Assembly: GCA_019746095.1 (NCBI GenBank)
Contig: JAIESL010000002.1
Coordinates: 1-64,000, forward strand
Direction of reading: 5' to 3'
DNA from: Caulobacteraceae bacterium
Lineage (GTDB): Bacteria > Pseudomonadota > Alphaproteobacteria > Caulobacterales > Caulobacteraceae
Length of the DNA: 64,000 bases
The notes below the pieces were generated by a model. It worked only from the letters and a program-made list of their open reading frames with translations. It was not told the origin of the DNA and ran no database searches. Of this stretch, positions 54,215-63,555 are shown one piece after another (the stretch's first letter is position 1; every line of letters starts with the position of its first letter). Made by a program: the position numbers and the translations under genes.

Positions 54215-55459
54215 GTGGATTTGAAGTTTATAATACGACACCAACTACTGTTGATTGCCCTTGTCGCAATCGTGTTCACGACCGATTTCGTCCGCCTCAC
54301 ACTTTTCGTCTACGGAATTGAGCCGCCATTTATCGATGGTATGTTCTATATTCTGTATTATATCTTATTCTCGATCGCGATCGGCATTTTAATTGTAGAT
54401 TATTTTCGAGGCGGGAGTTTCTTTTACGCAACCTTAATAGTATTACTTATACTAATAACAACAGCTCCGCTAATCGCAGGAACACTGATTCGACCCGAAC
54501 ACTCGGGGCTGATAGTCATGGGCCTCAATCAGGCCTTCGCGAGCGCTGCCTTCGCGGCCATGGGCCTGCTTTACGCAAAGTTTGGCCTCCGGTTCCGTGA
54601 GGTTCTCGTGCTTTGGCTCGTAATGCTGATCGCCACCATCCCTGCGGTAATTCAGATGATCAGCGATGGCTTCGGGGCAGAAACGCGCCTCGCGGCGGCC
54701 GGGATGCACATCACGCTCGGCGATCAAATCCTGATGATGACTCTGCTGTTGATCATCGCCTCAAGAACACTGGGGCGGCGCCTGCTCGTATTTTCGATTG
54801 GGTTTGTGCTTTTGTCGGCGGTGGGGTCACGCACATCTCTTTACGCATACGCCTTTGCGCTTCCAGTTATACTGCTAGCATCAAAAGAAAAACAACAACT
54901 GCTGTCCTTTAGATTCGTATCAATTACCGCACTAACAATTTCGCTGCCATTTATAATGAATTATATCACTGGTGAGAGCGCAAGCGGAACGCGGATGTTC
55001 GGATTTTTCTCTGAAGGAACCACAGATTCATCATGGCAGGGACGGATTGATCAGATGAGAGCCGGATTAGAAGATATCGCTGCAAACCCCATTACGGGCA
55101 GTTTTGGCAGTGATGTTGACCGGTATGGATCAATAGGCTTCTACATACACAACTATCTTGAGCTTTGGCGACAGTTTGGAATTTTGCCGTTCGCGCTTTT
55201 CACCGGCTTGGTCATCTACACTGTTTTAGTGATCATTCTGAGGCACCGACTGATACCTAAGGACGTGCGTTTTGCCGTAATCCTGTTGCTGGTCCCCTTC
55301 CTTATCCAGATCATATTTTCCCGCTCCTACGGGTACCCGCATATATTCTTCATTCTGGGAATGATGGCACTGCTCACCACCGCAAGATTGAGCATTGACC
55401 AGAGGCCGCGTGCTGACGTTGGTGCCAGGGACACCCAACGGGGCGTGGCTCGCCAGTAG
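54215..55459 (+). CDS. Wzy-like polysaccharide polymerase (multi-helix membrane protein)
   Basis: 414 residues from a GTG. About ten to twelve hydrophobic helices and a large polar loop near residues 255-320 with GRIDQMRAGLEDIAANPITG and HNYLELW, a spacing typical of O-antigen polymerases. Base composition is AT-richer than the flanks, as is usual for wzy. It would join repeat units at the periplasmic face. A ligase-type protein at 62120 is the second candidate. Confidence 0.75.
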   Translation: MDLKFIIRHQLLLIALVAIVFTTDFVRLTLFVYGIEPPFIDGMFYILYYILFSIAIGILIVDYFRGGSFFYATLIVLLILITTAPLIAGTLIRPEHSGLIVMGLNQAFASAAFAAMGLLYAKFGLRFREVLVLWLVMLIATIPAVIQMISDGFGAETRLAAAGMHITLGDQILMMTLLLIIASRTLGRRLLVFSIGFVLLSAVGSRTSLYAYAFALPVILLASKEKQQLLSFRFVSITALTISLPFIMNYITGESASGTRMFGFFSEGTTDSSWQGRIDQMRAGLEDIAANPITGSFGSDVDRYGSIGFYIHNYLELWRQFGILPFALFTGLVIYTVLVIILRHRLIPKDVRFAVILLLVPFLIQIIFSRSYGYPHIFFILGMMALLTTARLSIDQRPRADVGARDTQRGVARQ

Positions 55460-55716
55460 AACCCAGACTTCGCCGCCAGATCCCGACCGCCGCTGCGGAC
55501 CTTCGGTCGGCGATTTCCCGTTCGGGCGCGCCATCGTCTGGGACCGCTTGTCACTCTGGACGTCTGCGGCCGGGCTCGTTCTGCCGGTCCGTGTCGCCCG
55601 ACCGTTGATTCGACCGACTTGCTCGGGCTACATAGGCTGTCGAAGCAGAGCTGTCAGATCGCTCGTCGATTAATCCGCCGCCACAACGGCGGAACAACCA
55701 AGGTTACTGTTCTACC

Positions 55717-56409
55717 ATGCGCATCCCAGAGCTGATCCCGCTGTTCGCAGTGTTGCTGCTTGGGGCCTGTGGTGGCTCCGGGATGGACCTCGCCGAGATG
55801 TCCGCTGCCCGGCCGATCGATCTTCAGTCGAATGCGATCACGCCGTTGCCGCAGGTGGAATATCGCATTGGTGTAGGGGACAAGCTCGATGTTCGCGTCT
55901 TTCAGGTCCCTGACCTGTCGTTCGACGAATTGGTGGTGGATACCTCCGGCAATATCCAGTTGCCGTTGATCGGCTTGGTGCAGGCTGCTGGACGTAGCTC
56001 GGGCGAATTGTCGACCGACATCGCAGCCCGCCTCTCGGTTCAGTATCTGCGGGACCCTCAAGTTACAGTGACGGTCACGGAGGCGGCGAGCCAGAAGATC
56101 ACCGTGGATGGCGCAGTGACCAAGCCGGGCGTTTACGAAATGCGGGGTTCGACTTCATTGCTTCAGGCGGTAGCCATGGCCCAAGGGCCGACCGGTATCG
56201 CAGATCTTACCAAAGTTGCTGTGTTCCGAACCCTGAATGGCCAGCGCTCGGTCGCCGTGTTCGATCTCGCTGCTATTCGCCAAGGCCGCGCAGCGGACCC
56301 CATCGTGCTCGGAGACGATGTCATTGTTGTCGATACGTCGCGTCTGAACTCTGCCCTGCGCCAGATCATCACCGCTGTCCCAGCATTGGCTGTGTTCCGA
56401 CCGTTCTAA
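55717..56409 (+). CDS. Polysaccharide export lipoprotein, Wza/GumB-like
   Basis: 230 residues. Signal with lipobox LLLGAC (cysteine near residue 18), then YRIGVGDKLDVRVFQVPDLS and DTSGNIQLPLIGLVQAAG typical of the polysaccharide export domain, and a second SLBB-like region (ITVDGAVTKPGVYEMRG). It forms an outer-membrane pore for the polysaccharide. The IS3 element separates it from the tyrosine kinase wzc. The 257 bases before it contain no recognised gene. Confidence 0.88.
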   Translation: MRIPELIPLFAVLLLGACGGSGMDLAEMSAARPIDLQSNAITPLPQVEYRIGVGDKLDVRVFQVPDLSFDELVVDTSGNIQLPLIGLVQAAGRSSGELSTDIAARLSVQYLRDPQVTVTVTEAASQKITVDGAVTKPGVYEMRGSTSLLQAVAMAQGPTGIADLTKVAVFRTLNGQRSVAVFDLAAIRQGRAADPIVLGDDVIVVDTSRLNSALRQIITAVPALAVFRPF

Positions 56410-56567
56410 GTGGTCTGGGCCAGTTTGTTTTCCAGATAGGCGGATCGCTTATTCACGGTTGTTATGCTTGGAGGCCAGCCTTGGTTCATAGTTTTGTTGA
56501 CTTTTGACCTGCCCCCTTCCTGATCCCTCGGTTTGAGTGAGAGTCCGTCAACCTCAAGGAGACGGAC

Positions 56568-56831
56568 ATGAAGAAGAGCAGGTTCACCGAGGCGCAGATC
56601 ATAGGCGTGCTGCGCGAACAGGAAGCTGGCGGTGCGACGGCGGAGGTCTGCCGGCGGCACGGGATCAGCGAGCAGACCTTCTATCGGTGGAAGGCCAAAT
56701 ACAGCGGGATGAGAGTTTCCGACGCCCAGAAGCTGAAGACGCTTGAGGACGAGAACCGGCGGCTGAAGAAGCTGCTGGCGGAGTCGATGCTGGACGTGGC
56801 GGCGTTGAAGGATCTCCTGGGAATAAACTGA
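56568..56831 (+). CDS. IS3-family transposase OrfA
   Basis: 87 residues. [20 protein letters not shown] opens the helix-turn-helix domain (residues about 3-50, including [20 protein letters not shown]), followed by a leucine-zipper-like helix [17 protein letters not shown]. OrfA binds the IS ends. CAAGGAGACGGACATG gives a clear start. The stop lies where the OrfB frame begins, suggesting a programmed frameshift. Confidence 0.9.
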   Translation: MKKSRFTEAQIIGVLREQEAGGATAEVCRRHGISEQTFYRWKAKYSGMRVSDAQKLKTLEDENRRLKKLLAESMLDVAALKDLLGIN

Positions 56832-57736
56832 CCGGGCCCGCTGTTCGCCGGGAAGCCGCGCTTCGCCTGATTGCGGAGCGCGGCTACTCGCAACGGCGGG
56901 CCTGTGGGCTGGTCGAGGTCGATCCCAAGACGGTGCGCCGCGCGCCTGAACCCGGCGACGTGGAGGTGCGAGAACGGCTGCGGAGGCTGGCCGGAGAGCG
57001 CCGTCGGTTCGGTTACCGACGGCTGGGCATCCTGTTGGAGCGTGAGGGCGTCAGCCTGAACAAGAAGAAGCTGTTCCGGCTCTATCGGGAAGAGGGCCTG
57101 GCAGTGCGCCGGCGGCGAGGGCGCAAGCGGGCGACCGGAATGCGGACGCCGATGGCCGTGCCGGACCGGCCGAACCAGCGCTGGAGCCTCGACTTCGTGG
57201 CGGACGACCTGTCGTGGGGTCGGCGCTTCCGCATTCTGTGCATCGTGGACGACTTCACGCGCGAGGCCCTGGCGCTGGTGGTCGACACCTCGATCGGCGG
57301 CCGGCGCATGGCGCGCGAGCTGGATGCGCTGATCGCCCGGCGCGGCAAGCCGGCCCTGATCGTCAGCGACAACGGCACGGAGATGACGTCGAGGGCGATG
57401 CTGGAATGGTCCAACCGGACCGGCGTCGGCTGGCACTACATCGATCCCGGAAAGCCCCAGCAGAACGGCTTCGTCGAGAGCTTCAACGGCAAGTTCCGTG
57501 ACGAGTGCCTGAACGAGGAGGTGTTCACGACGCTGGCGGAAGCCCGGGCCGTCATCAGCCGGTGGCGGCACGACTACAACCACGTCCGACCGCACTCCGC
57601 CCACGGCGGCCTCGCGCCGGAGACCGTGCGGCTGAACCACGCGGCCGGTCGGCTGCGCGACGTGAATAGCTGCGCCGCCCGGCCGCTCCCACCGGAGCCC
57701 AAGATCAGTTATGAAGCCTGCGGACTCCCATTATGA
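56828..57736 (+). CDS. IS3-family transposase OrfB (catalytic, in -1 frame)
   Basis: The catalytic frame is open from about 56828 (CTGACCGGGCCC) and lies at -1 to OrfA. A conventional start exists at 56933, but the protein-like [20 protein letters not shown] upstream shows that the fusion OrfAB is the natural product, via the AAAC stretch near 56825-56828. The DDE residues are visible: D in [11 protein letters not shown] in VSDNGTEM and E in [14 protein letters not shown]. The C-terminus ends SYEACGLPL. The element appears intact. Confidence 0.88.
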   Translation: MTGPAVRREAALRLIAERGYSQRRACGLVEVDPKTVRRAPEPGDVEVRERLRRLAGERRRFGYRRLGILLEREGVSLNKKKLFRLYREEGLAVRRRRGRKRATGMRTPMAVPDRPNQRWSLDFVADDLSWGRRFRILCIVDDFTREALALVVDTSIGGRRMARELDALIARRGKPALIVSDNGTEMTSRAMLEWSNRTGVGWHYIDPGKPQQNGFVESFNGKFRDECLNEEVFTTLAEARAVISRWRHDYNHVRPHSAHGGLAPETVRLNHAAGRLRDVNSCAARPLPPEPKISYEACGLPL

Positions 57737-57963
57737 CCGCGGGACCACAGGGGGGCAGGTCATCCTGTGATCCGGTTTCCCGGGAGCAGATCACCCAGAG
57801 TTCGGCTCGCCCCTTGATTTCATATAGGTAGCCAGCTTAGGGAGGGGACTGATTGGGTTGCCGCCGGAACGAAATCAAGAGCGTGGTCCAGTGCTTTCCG
57901 ACTAAAGTCTCTCGAAGTCCAATCTGTCGACCCCGATGTCGTATTTGTTGAGCGGACCTCTTA

Positions 57964-60252
57964 ATGCCGGCGGAAGATAAATTGAATAATATTCATAACA
58001 CCAGCGCGGCCCAATCGCCCAACAAGGCAGTCGAACCCACGCAGGATTACAACGGTTCGGTCTGGGTTGACGACAATCACGAGCAGATTTCGTTCAATCT
58101 CTCCACTTACTGGCACTTAGCTATCAAGCATCGAATACTGATACTTGCCTGCTTCTTCGGTACAATCCTTGTCGGCGCGGCTATCACTCTGCTTATGACG
58201 CCCATCTACACCGCCCAGGCCACTCTTCAGATCGACCGTGAAACGGCACGAGTTTACAACGCGGAAGATGTCGCTCCGCGCGAGAATCTTGCGCAAGGAA
58301 TGGAGTTCTTCCAGACTCAGTATGGCCTCATCCGGAGCCGCTCGCTCGCTGAACGTGTGGTGGAGAACCTTGGCCTTGCCAGGTCCGACGCGGCGCTGGC
58401 GGCCCTCGGCGTTGAGCCTCCCGCTGCAACCGGTTCCGCAGCGGCTCAAGCCGTCCGTCGTCGGGCAAAGGCCCTCGGAATGTTGAGGGGCGGCCTTCGG
58501 GTGACTCCGGACCGAGGCTCCCGACTGGTCACGATCAGCTTCGACCATCCGGACCCGGTTGTCGCGGCTCGGTTGGCCAACGGTTTCGCCGAAAACTTCA
58601 TCGAGGCCAATCTGGATCGAAAGTTCGAGTCCTCGTCATATGCTCGTGAATTCCTCGAAGAACGGATCACTCAGACGAAAACCCGCCTGGAAGACGCCGA
58701 GCGCCAGCTGGTCGCCTATGCCGCCAACCAACAAATCATCAATGTGGATGAGTATGCTGCGGGTGGCGGACCATCTGACGATGGTGCGCGTTCGCTCGTT
58801 TCGAACAATCTCGTCATATTGAACAACTCCCTTTCGGAAGCGCGCGCCCGGCGGGTGACGGCGGAAGAACGGTGGCGGTCTGCTCGGTCCGCGCCCTTAA
58901 TGGCTCTTCCTGAAGTGATGTCGAATCCATCAATCCAACGCCTCACCGAACAGCAGGCACAATTCGAGACCGAGTACAGTCAGAAATTAAGTACCTATCA
59001 GCCAGATTATCCGGAGATGGTTCGACTGAGGGCGCAGATCGATGAGGCCCAAAGCCAAATCATGACGATCGCCGAAAATATTCGGCGCTCAATCGAAAGC
59101 CAGTACAATATAGCGTTGAACGAGGAGCGTTCGCTCGAAAATCAGGTCAACGGACTTAAGGTAGATGTATTAGATCTTCGGGACCGTTCGGTTCAGTACA
59201 ATATCCTGCAGCGAGAGCTGGACACAACGCGAACTCTATATGACGGCCTTCTCCAGCGCTACAAGGAGGTCGGCGTCACTGGAGGGGTCACAGCTAACAA
59301 CGTTTCGATCGTTGACCTTGCCACTCCACCGAGCCGGCCGGCAAAGCCCAACCTGTTGATCAACCTCATGTTGGCGGCCATGTTCGGGCTTGGCATTGGG
59401 ATCGTTTCTGCCCTGCTTTTTGAGGCGCTTGACGAGACACTCGCAAACCCAGATGACGTGGAGAAAAAGCTGGGCATTCCAGTTCTCGGCGTTGTGCCGA
59501 TTTTAGGCAAAGATACCAAGGTGGTCGATGCGCTGGCGGATGTTCGGTCCAGCTTCTCAGAAGCCTATTACTCACTTCGGACATCGCTACAGTTTTCGAC
59601 TCCGCAAGGCATCCCTGCAAGCTTGCTCATTTCGAGCGCGCGGCCAGGAGAGGGTAAATCTACGACTGCCTACGCAGTCGCCCGCAATATTGCCACGTCC
59701 GGGAAACGTGTTCTTCTGATAGACGGCGATCTCCGGAACCCATCAATGCACCGCCTATTAGGCTTCGATAACGAACGGGGAATGAGCAACTTGCTTTCCG
59801 GCTCTTTGGAGCTCGCTGCCGTTGCCCGCCGAACGGCACAGGAGAACCTATTTTTTATCCCTTGCGGTCCGCTCCCGCCCAATCCCGCAGAACTTTGGGG
59901 CAGTGATCGTCTGCGCCGATTACTGATCGAAGCACAGCAAAGTTTCGACCATATAGTAGTGGACGGTCCGCCAGTGCTTGGTTTTGCGGACTCTCCCATA
60001 CTGGCTGCGAACTTGGCCGGCGTTCTGTTTGTCGTTGAGGCTAGTGTGACCCGACGGGGCCAAGTGCGCGGGGCCCTACGCCGCATGATGATGGGGCAAG
60101 CCCGTCTGCTCGGGATTGTGCTTACCAAGTTTAACCCGAAGGCCGGATCCTCGGTGGGCTACGACTACGCCTATGACTACCGTTACGGTGCCGAACCAGC
60201 CCCGACGCCAATTCCGAAGCCGGAAGGCGGCAAGAAGGGCAAGCGCGGTTGA
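57964..60252 (+). CDS. Polysaccharide chain-length regulator and tyrosine autokinase, Wzc/GumC-like
   Basis: 762 residues. An N-terminal Wzz domain with membrane helices near residues 57-80 and 455-480, coiled-coil periplasmic region, then a BY-kinase: Walker A SSARPGEGKSTTAYAVARN, Walker A' VLLIDGDLRNP, Walker B FDHIVVDGPPVLGFADSP. The C-terminal tail has a tyrosine cluster (GYDYAYDYRYG), the usual autophosphorylation site. It partners Wza. A leader of about 200 bases separates it from the IS right end. Confidence 0.9.
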   Translation: MPAEDKLNNIHNTSAAQSPNKAVEPTQDYNGSVWVDDNHEQISFNLSTYWHLAIKHRILILACFFGTILVGAAITLLMTPIYTAQATLQIDRETARVYNAEDVAPRENLAQGMEFFQTQYGLIRSRSLAERVVENLGLARSDAALAALGVEPPAATGSAAAQAVRRRAKALGMLRGGLRVTPDRGSRLVTISFDHPDPVVAARLANGFAENFIEANLDRKFESSSYAREFLEERITQTKTRLEDAERQLVAYAANQQIINVDEYAAGGGPSDDGARSLVSNNLVILNNSLSEARARRVTAEERWRSARSAPLMALPEVMSNPSIQRLTEQQAQFETEYSQKLSTYQPDYPEMVRLRAQIDEAQSQIMTIAENIRRSIESQYNIALNEERSLENQVNGLKVDVLDLRDRSVQYNILQRELDTTRTLYDGLLQRYKEVGVTGGVTANNVSIVDLATPPSRPAKPNLLINLMLAAMFGLGIGIVSALLFEALDETLANPDDVEKKLGIPVLGVVPILGKDTKVVDALADVRSSFSEAYYSLRTSLQFSTPQGIPASLLISSARPGEGKSTTAYAVARNIATSGKRVLLIDGDLRNPSMHRLLGFDNERGMSNLLSGSLELAAVARRTAQENLFFIPCGPLPPNPAELWGSDRLRRLLIEAQQSFDHIVVDGPPVLGFADSPILAANLAGVLFVVEASVTRRGQVRGALRRMMMGQARLLGIVLTKFNPKAGSSVGYDYAYDYRYGAEPAPTPIPKPEGGKKGKRG

Positions 60253-61493
60253 AAGACCGGGCGGACAAGCCCGCCGCCCGACAGCGGGGTACCCGTGCCG
60301 TTGACATCGCCTTATATGGGCTAACGGTCGGCGCTGTTGTGCTCGGCTGGCAGATCGCCATCCAGCCCCTGCTGAAGCAGGCACCGATAGAGGTTGCGAT
60401 CCGGCTGGCACCGGATTCGCCGACAGTTCTGCGGCGGTCGGCCGAGGCCGAACTTAGCGCCGGCCGGGTCGATAACGCGGCGGCGCTCGGTCGGGAGGCC
60501 CTCGCCCGGTCTCCCTTCGATGTCCGGGCACTCCGCATCATCGGCCTGACCGAAGCCCGGGCGGGGCGTGAGGATGCGGCGGACGATATCCTGACCCTGG
60601 CCGGGAACTGGAGCCTGCGCGACGATCCGGCCCATGCCTGGCTGGTCGATCGTCGTCTGCGGCGCGGCGACTATGCCTCCGCCTTCGCCCACGCCGATAC
60701 GCTTGTCCGGCGTCGCGAGGACATCCGCCCCCTGGTGTTCCGGATGTTCACGGTTGCAGGCACGCAGGATCCGCAGCGATCCCTGCCGGTCATCGCCAGC
60801 CTGCTGGCTGCTCAACCGCCGTGGCGCGACGCTTATCTGGCCAGCCTGTCAGACACCTCCGAGGAACTGCAACTAGCCACCCGTCTGGCGACCCTGCTGG
60901 AGGCCGGGCCCGCTCCCCTTAGCCCGCTCGAACTGCAGCGTCTGTATCTCACCCTCTTCAACAAGGGTCAGCTGGGCGAGCTACGGACGGTTCGGTCGCG
61001 TCTGAACCGGCCACCAAACGATGTGGCAGTGGCCAACGGCGGCTTTGCGGACGCCGACGCGCCGGTCCCTTTCCAATGGCAACTGGCTCAGAAGGCCGGC
61101 GTTGTGGCCGAAATCGTGGCCGACGACCTTCGTCCGGCCAACCCTGCCCTGCGAATAGATTATGATGGCTATGCCTCTGCACGGATCGCCGAACAGCTGA
61201 CGTTCCTAGCACCCGGATCCTACCGCTTCTCGGCCGAGACCCGCAGCGAGGCCGGCGCGCCCGCGGCCCGACTGTCCTGGACCCTAACCTGCGCGACCGG
61301 GGGCGATGTGATCGGCTCCCTGCCGGCGGGCGAGGCGTCCGCAAGCCGCAATGTCTGGTCGACCCTGTCGGGGCGATTCGAGGTTCCGGCCAACTGTCCG
61401 GCCCAATGGCTGCGGCTGGAGACCCGAGCCGATGATCGGCGGTCGCCGACCGTGGTCTGGTTCGACCGGATCACCCTTTCTCCCGCTCGATGA
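60249..61493 (+). CDS. TPR-like membrane-anchored protein of polysaccharide cluster
   Basis: 414 residues from a TTG overlapping the wzc stop. An N-terminal membrane helix (about 19-40) precedes alpha-helical TPR-like repeats (about 45-215). The C-terminal ~150 residues look like a beta-rich carbohydrate-binding-type domain (VPFQWQLAQKAGVVAEI, LAPGSYRFSAETR, WLRLETRADD). Proteins of this layout occur in polysaccharide clusters without a defined role. It probably faces the periplasm. Confidence 0.72.
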   Translation: MKDRADKPAARQRGTRAVDIALYGLTVGAVVLGWQIAIQPLLKQAPIEVAIRLAPDSPTVLRRSAEAELSAGRVDNAAALGREALARSPFDVRALRIIGLTEARAGREDAADDILTLAGNWSLRDDPAHAWLVDRRLRRGDYASAFAHADTLVRRREDIRPLVFRMFTVAGTQDPQRSLPVIASLLAAQPPWRDAYLASLSDTSEELQLATRLATLLEAGPAPLSPLELQRLYLTLFNKGQLGELRTVRSRLNRPPNDVAVANGGFADADAPVPFQWQLAQKAGVVAEIVADDLRPANPALRIDYDGYASARIAEQLTFLAPGSYRFSAETRSEAGAPAARLSWTLTCATGGDVIGSLPAGEASASRNVWSTLSGRFEVPANCPAQWLRLETRADDRRSPTVVWFDRITLSPAR

Positions 61494-61627
61494 AGGCTGT
61501 TTCGGGTCCGGTGTCTCTGCCAGAGCACGTTTTTGACTCGGTTGGCTGTTGCTTTTCGGCGGGCGGCCAACTAGAAAACAACGATACGGGTTCGTGTTCT
61601 GCCCCTTCCGCCTAAGGATGTTTAAGC

Positions 61628-62101
61628 ATGCGTAAGGCTATTGTTGCCGTTACGGCCGGGATGTTGATTGTCGCCGGGCAGGCCATTGCCGCGAACGGTT
61701 CGGCTGTGTCGCGCTCGACCGAGGTCGTCGATACCGACGCGGTCTCGACGCTCGCGCTCTCCGACTCGGCCTCGACTGTCGCCCTCGCCGACTCGGTCAT
61801 TGAAGATCGCGTAGTTGTCAGCCATCTGGTCCCTTCGGCGGATGACATCCATGTTGGCGGTCAGGATACCGGAGGCGCTCAGACCCCACCAATGCAGCAG
61901 ACCCCACCAATGCAGCCTGTTTCTGGCGGCGGCTCGGCTGGCGGCGGGATGTCTGCTGGCGGCGGCATGGCTGGCGGCGGCGGCGGCTTGGCCGGTATCG
62001 GTGGTATCGGTGGCCTCGCCGCTATCGGTGGTTTGGCGGCGGGTATTGCTTATGCCGTTAGCGAATCAAATGACGCTCCGAATAGCCCGGGCGCCCAGTA
62101 G
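61628..62101 (+). CDS. Secreted glycine-rich protein of unknown function
   Basis: 157 residues with a signal peptide ending at IAAN (about residue 22). A Ser/Thr/Asp/Val-rich middle is followed by a direct repeat TPPMQQTPPMQ and a run of glycine-rich units (GGGMSAGGGMAGGGGG, then GGIGGLAAIGGLAAG). The end resembles a membrane-spanning or amyloid-like segment. No family is recognised. The gene stands between the TPR protein and the ligase-like gene. Confidence 0.7.
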   Translation: MRKAIVAVTAGMLIVAGQAIAANGSAVSRSTEVVDTDAVSTLALSDSASTVALADSVIEDRVVVSHLVPSADDIHVGGQDTGGAQTPPMQQTPPMQPVSGGGSAGGGMSAGGGMAGGGGGLAGIGGIGGLAAIGGLAAGIAYAVSESNDAPNSPGAQ

Positions 62102-62119
62102 GCGTTTTTGATGTAGCGC

Positions 62120-63472
62120 GTGCCAAATAGTGTTTGGAAGGGCCAGTGGGACGGTGTTGCGATAGCCGCGACCGTCCTGCTGGCTTTTTCTTTTGCCTTG
62201 GGCGGGATCCAAAGTAGCACCCTGCGTCTGACGGTCGTAGAACTCGCCTCCCTTCCTCTTTTTGTGCTCGCCTGCCGGCAGCTGATCCAGACCGGCCTTT
62301 GGCGAGAGAGCCGGCTAGCGCTAGGATTGTTGGCGGCCGTAGTCTCAATCCCCCTCATCCAGTTGGTTCCGCTACCGCCGGCGATCTGGACCGGCCTTCC
62401 CGGCCGCGGCGACATGGTTGTCGCCCTCGAGCTCACAGGTTTGCAGCCGGGCTGGGCACCGCTCAGCTTGGCTCCAGATCAGACCTGGGCATCCGCCCTC
62501 GCGCTCGCGCCACCCACGGCCATGATCCTCGCTGCCCTGTCACTGTCACACATCCAGCGCGAGCGGCTGGTCCAGGTCCTTATCGCCGCCGCTGTCTTCG
62601 GCATCCTTCTCGGTGTCGTCCAGCTGACCAGCGGCGGTTTCGGCTTTTATCTCTGGAACGCGACGCAAGAAGGCACGGTCAAAGGCTTTTTCGGTAACCG
62701 CAACCATCTCGCATCATTCCTGCTCGTCGCCCTGCCCTTCGCCTTCATATCGGGCGCAGCCACGCTGAGACGGCACGATCAAAAGACCTCCGCCCTGTGG
62801 CTCGGGGCCCTGTTCGCGGGCCTCATTGTCGTCGCCCTCGCCGCGATCCGGTCTCGCGCCGGCATTACCCTGTTTGCGCCGGTGATGGTGTTCAGCCTGC
62901 TGGCCGCCTGGATGGCCGCCGGACGCGGTCGGCCGGCTCCGGGGCTATTAGTCTTAGTCGGATCCGTCGGCGCGGCCCTGACGGCCGTCGCAATCCTTGC
63001 CCTGCCCCCCATTCTGGCGCGGTTTGACACCGAAAATCAGCTTGCGGGACGATCGGATCACTGGCCCCTGGTTGCAGAAGCCGCCCAGACTTACCTTCCC
63101 CTCGGCTCCGGCATCGGCAGTTTCGACGCTGTCTATCGCTCAGTCGAGCCGCTCGCCCAGCTGGACAGCACCTACTTCAACCAGGCGCACAACGACTATC
63201 TTGAGACCTGGCTGGAAACTGGCTGGCTTGGCGTCGGTGTGATCCTGGCCTTCTTTGTCTGGTATTTTCGGCGGAGCTGGACCGCCTGGAAGGCGCCGCC
63301 CTCCCGGGCGACGGATCTCCAGCGCGCTGCCAGCATCGGCATCGGGGTCGTGATCTTGCACTCCGTCGGAGATTATCCGCTGCGGACGGTCGCCATGACT
63401 GTCGTCTTCGCCCTTTGCTGTGGTCTGCTCGAACTGGCCCGGCGCGCAGACCCGGCACGCGGACCGAACTAG
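62120..63472 (+). CDS. O-antigen ligase / Wzy-type polymerase
   Basis: 450 residues from a GTG. About eleven hydrophobic helices, with a periplasmic loop near residues 305-370 that has the family marker YFNQAHNDYLETWLETGWLG and GSGIGSFDAVYRS. This PF04932-type protein would ligate or polymerise the polysaccharide. With the protein at 54215 it gives the cluster two such candidates. It is the last gene on the plus strand. Confidence 0.85.
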   Translation: MPNSVWKGQWDGVAIAATVLLAFSFALGGIQSSTLRLTVVELASLPLFVLACRQLIQTGLWRESRLALGLLAAVVSIPLIQLVPLPPAIWTGLPGRGDMVVALELTGLQPGWAPLSLAPDQTWASALALAPPTAMILAALSLSHIQRERLVQVLIAAAVFGILLGVVQLTSGGFGFYLWNATQEGTVKGFFGNRNHLASFLLVALPFAFISGAATLRRHDQKTSALWLGALFAGLIVVALAAIRSRAGITLFAPVMVFSLLAAWMAAGRGRPAPGLLVLVGSVGAALTAVAILALPPILARFDTENQLAGRSDHWPLVAEAAQTYLPLGSGIGSFDAVYRSVEPLAQLDSTYFNQAHNDYLETWLETGWLGVGVILAFFVWYFRRSWTAWKAPPSRATDLQRAASIGIGVVILHSVGDYPLRTVAMTVVFALCCGLLELARRADPARGPN

Positions 63473-63555
63473 GGGTTCACGCTGTAGCGAACGCCTCTTG
63501 GTAGCAAGCCCCCAAACCTGGTCGATCGCGGCGCGAGCCCCTTAAACCGAAACCG

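Larger units (their letters stand above)
56505..57762 (+). mobile_element. IS3-family insertion sequence
   Basis: Terminal inverted repeats begin TGACCTGCCCCC (56505-56516) and end GGGGGCAGGTCA (57751-57762), with weaker similarity further in. The element holds OrfA and OrfB in a -1 arrangement and is 1,258 bases long. No matching 3-4 bp target duplication is visible at the ends (TTT left, TCC right). It lies between wza and wzc. Confidence 0.9.
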
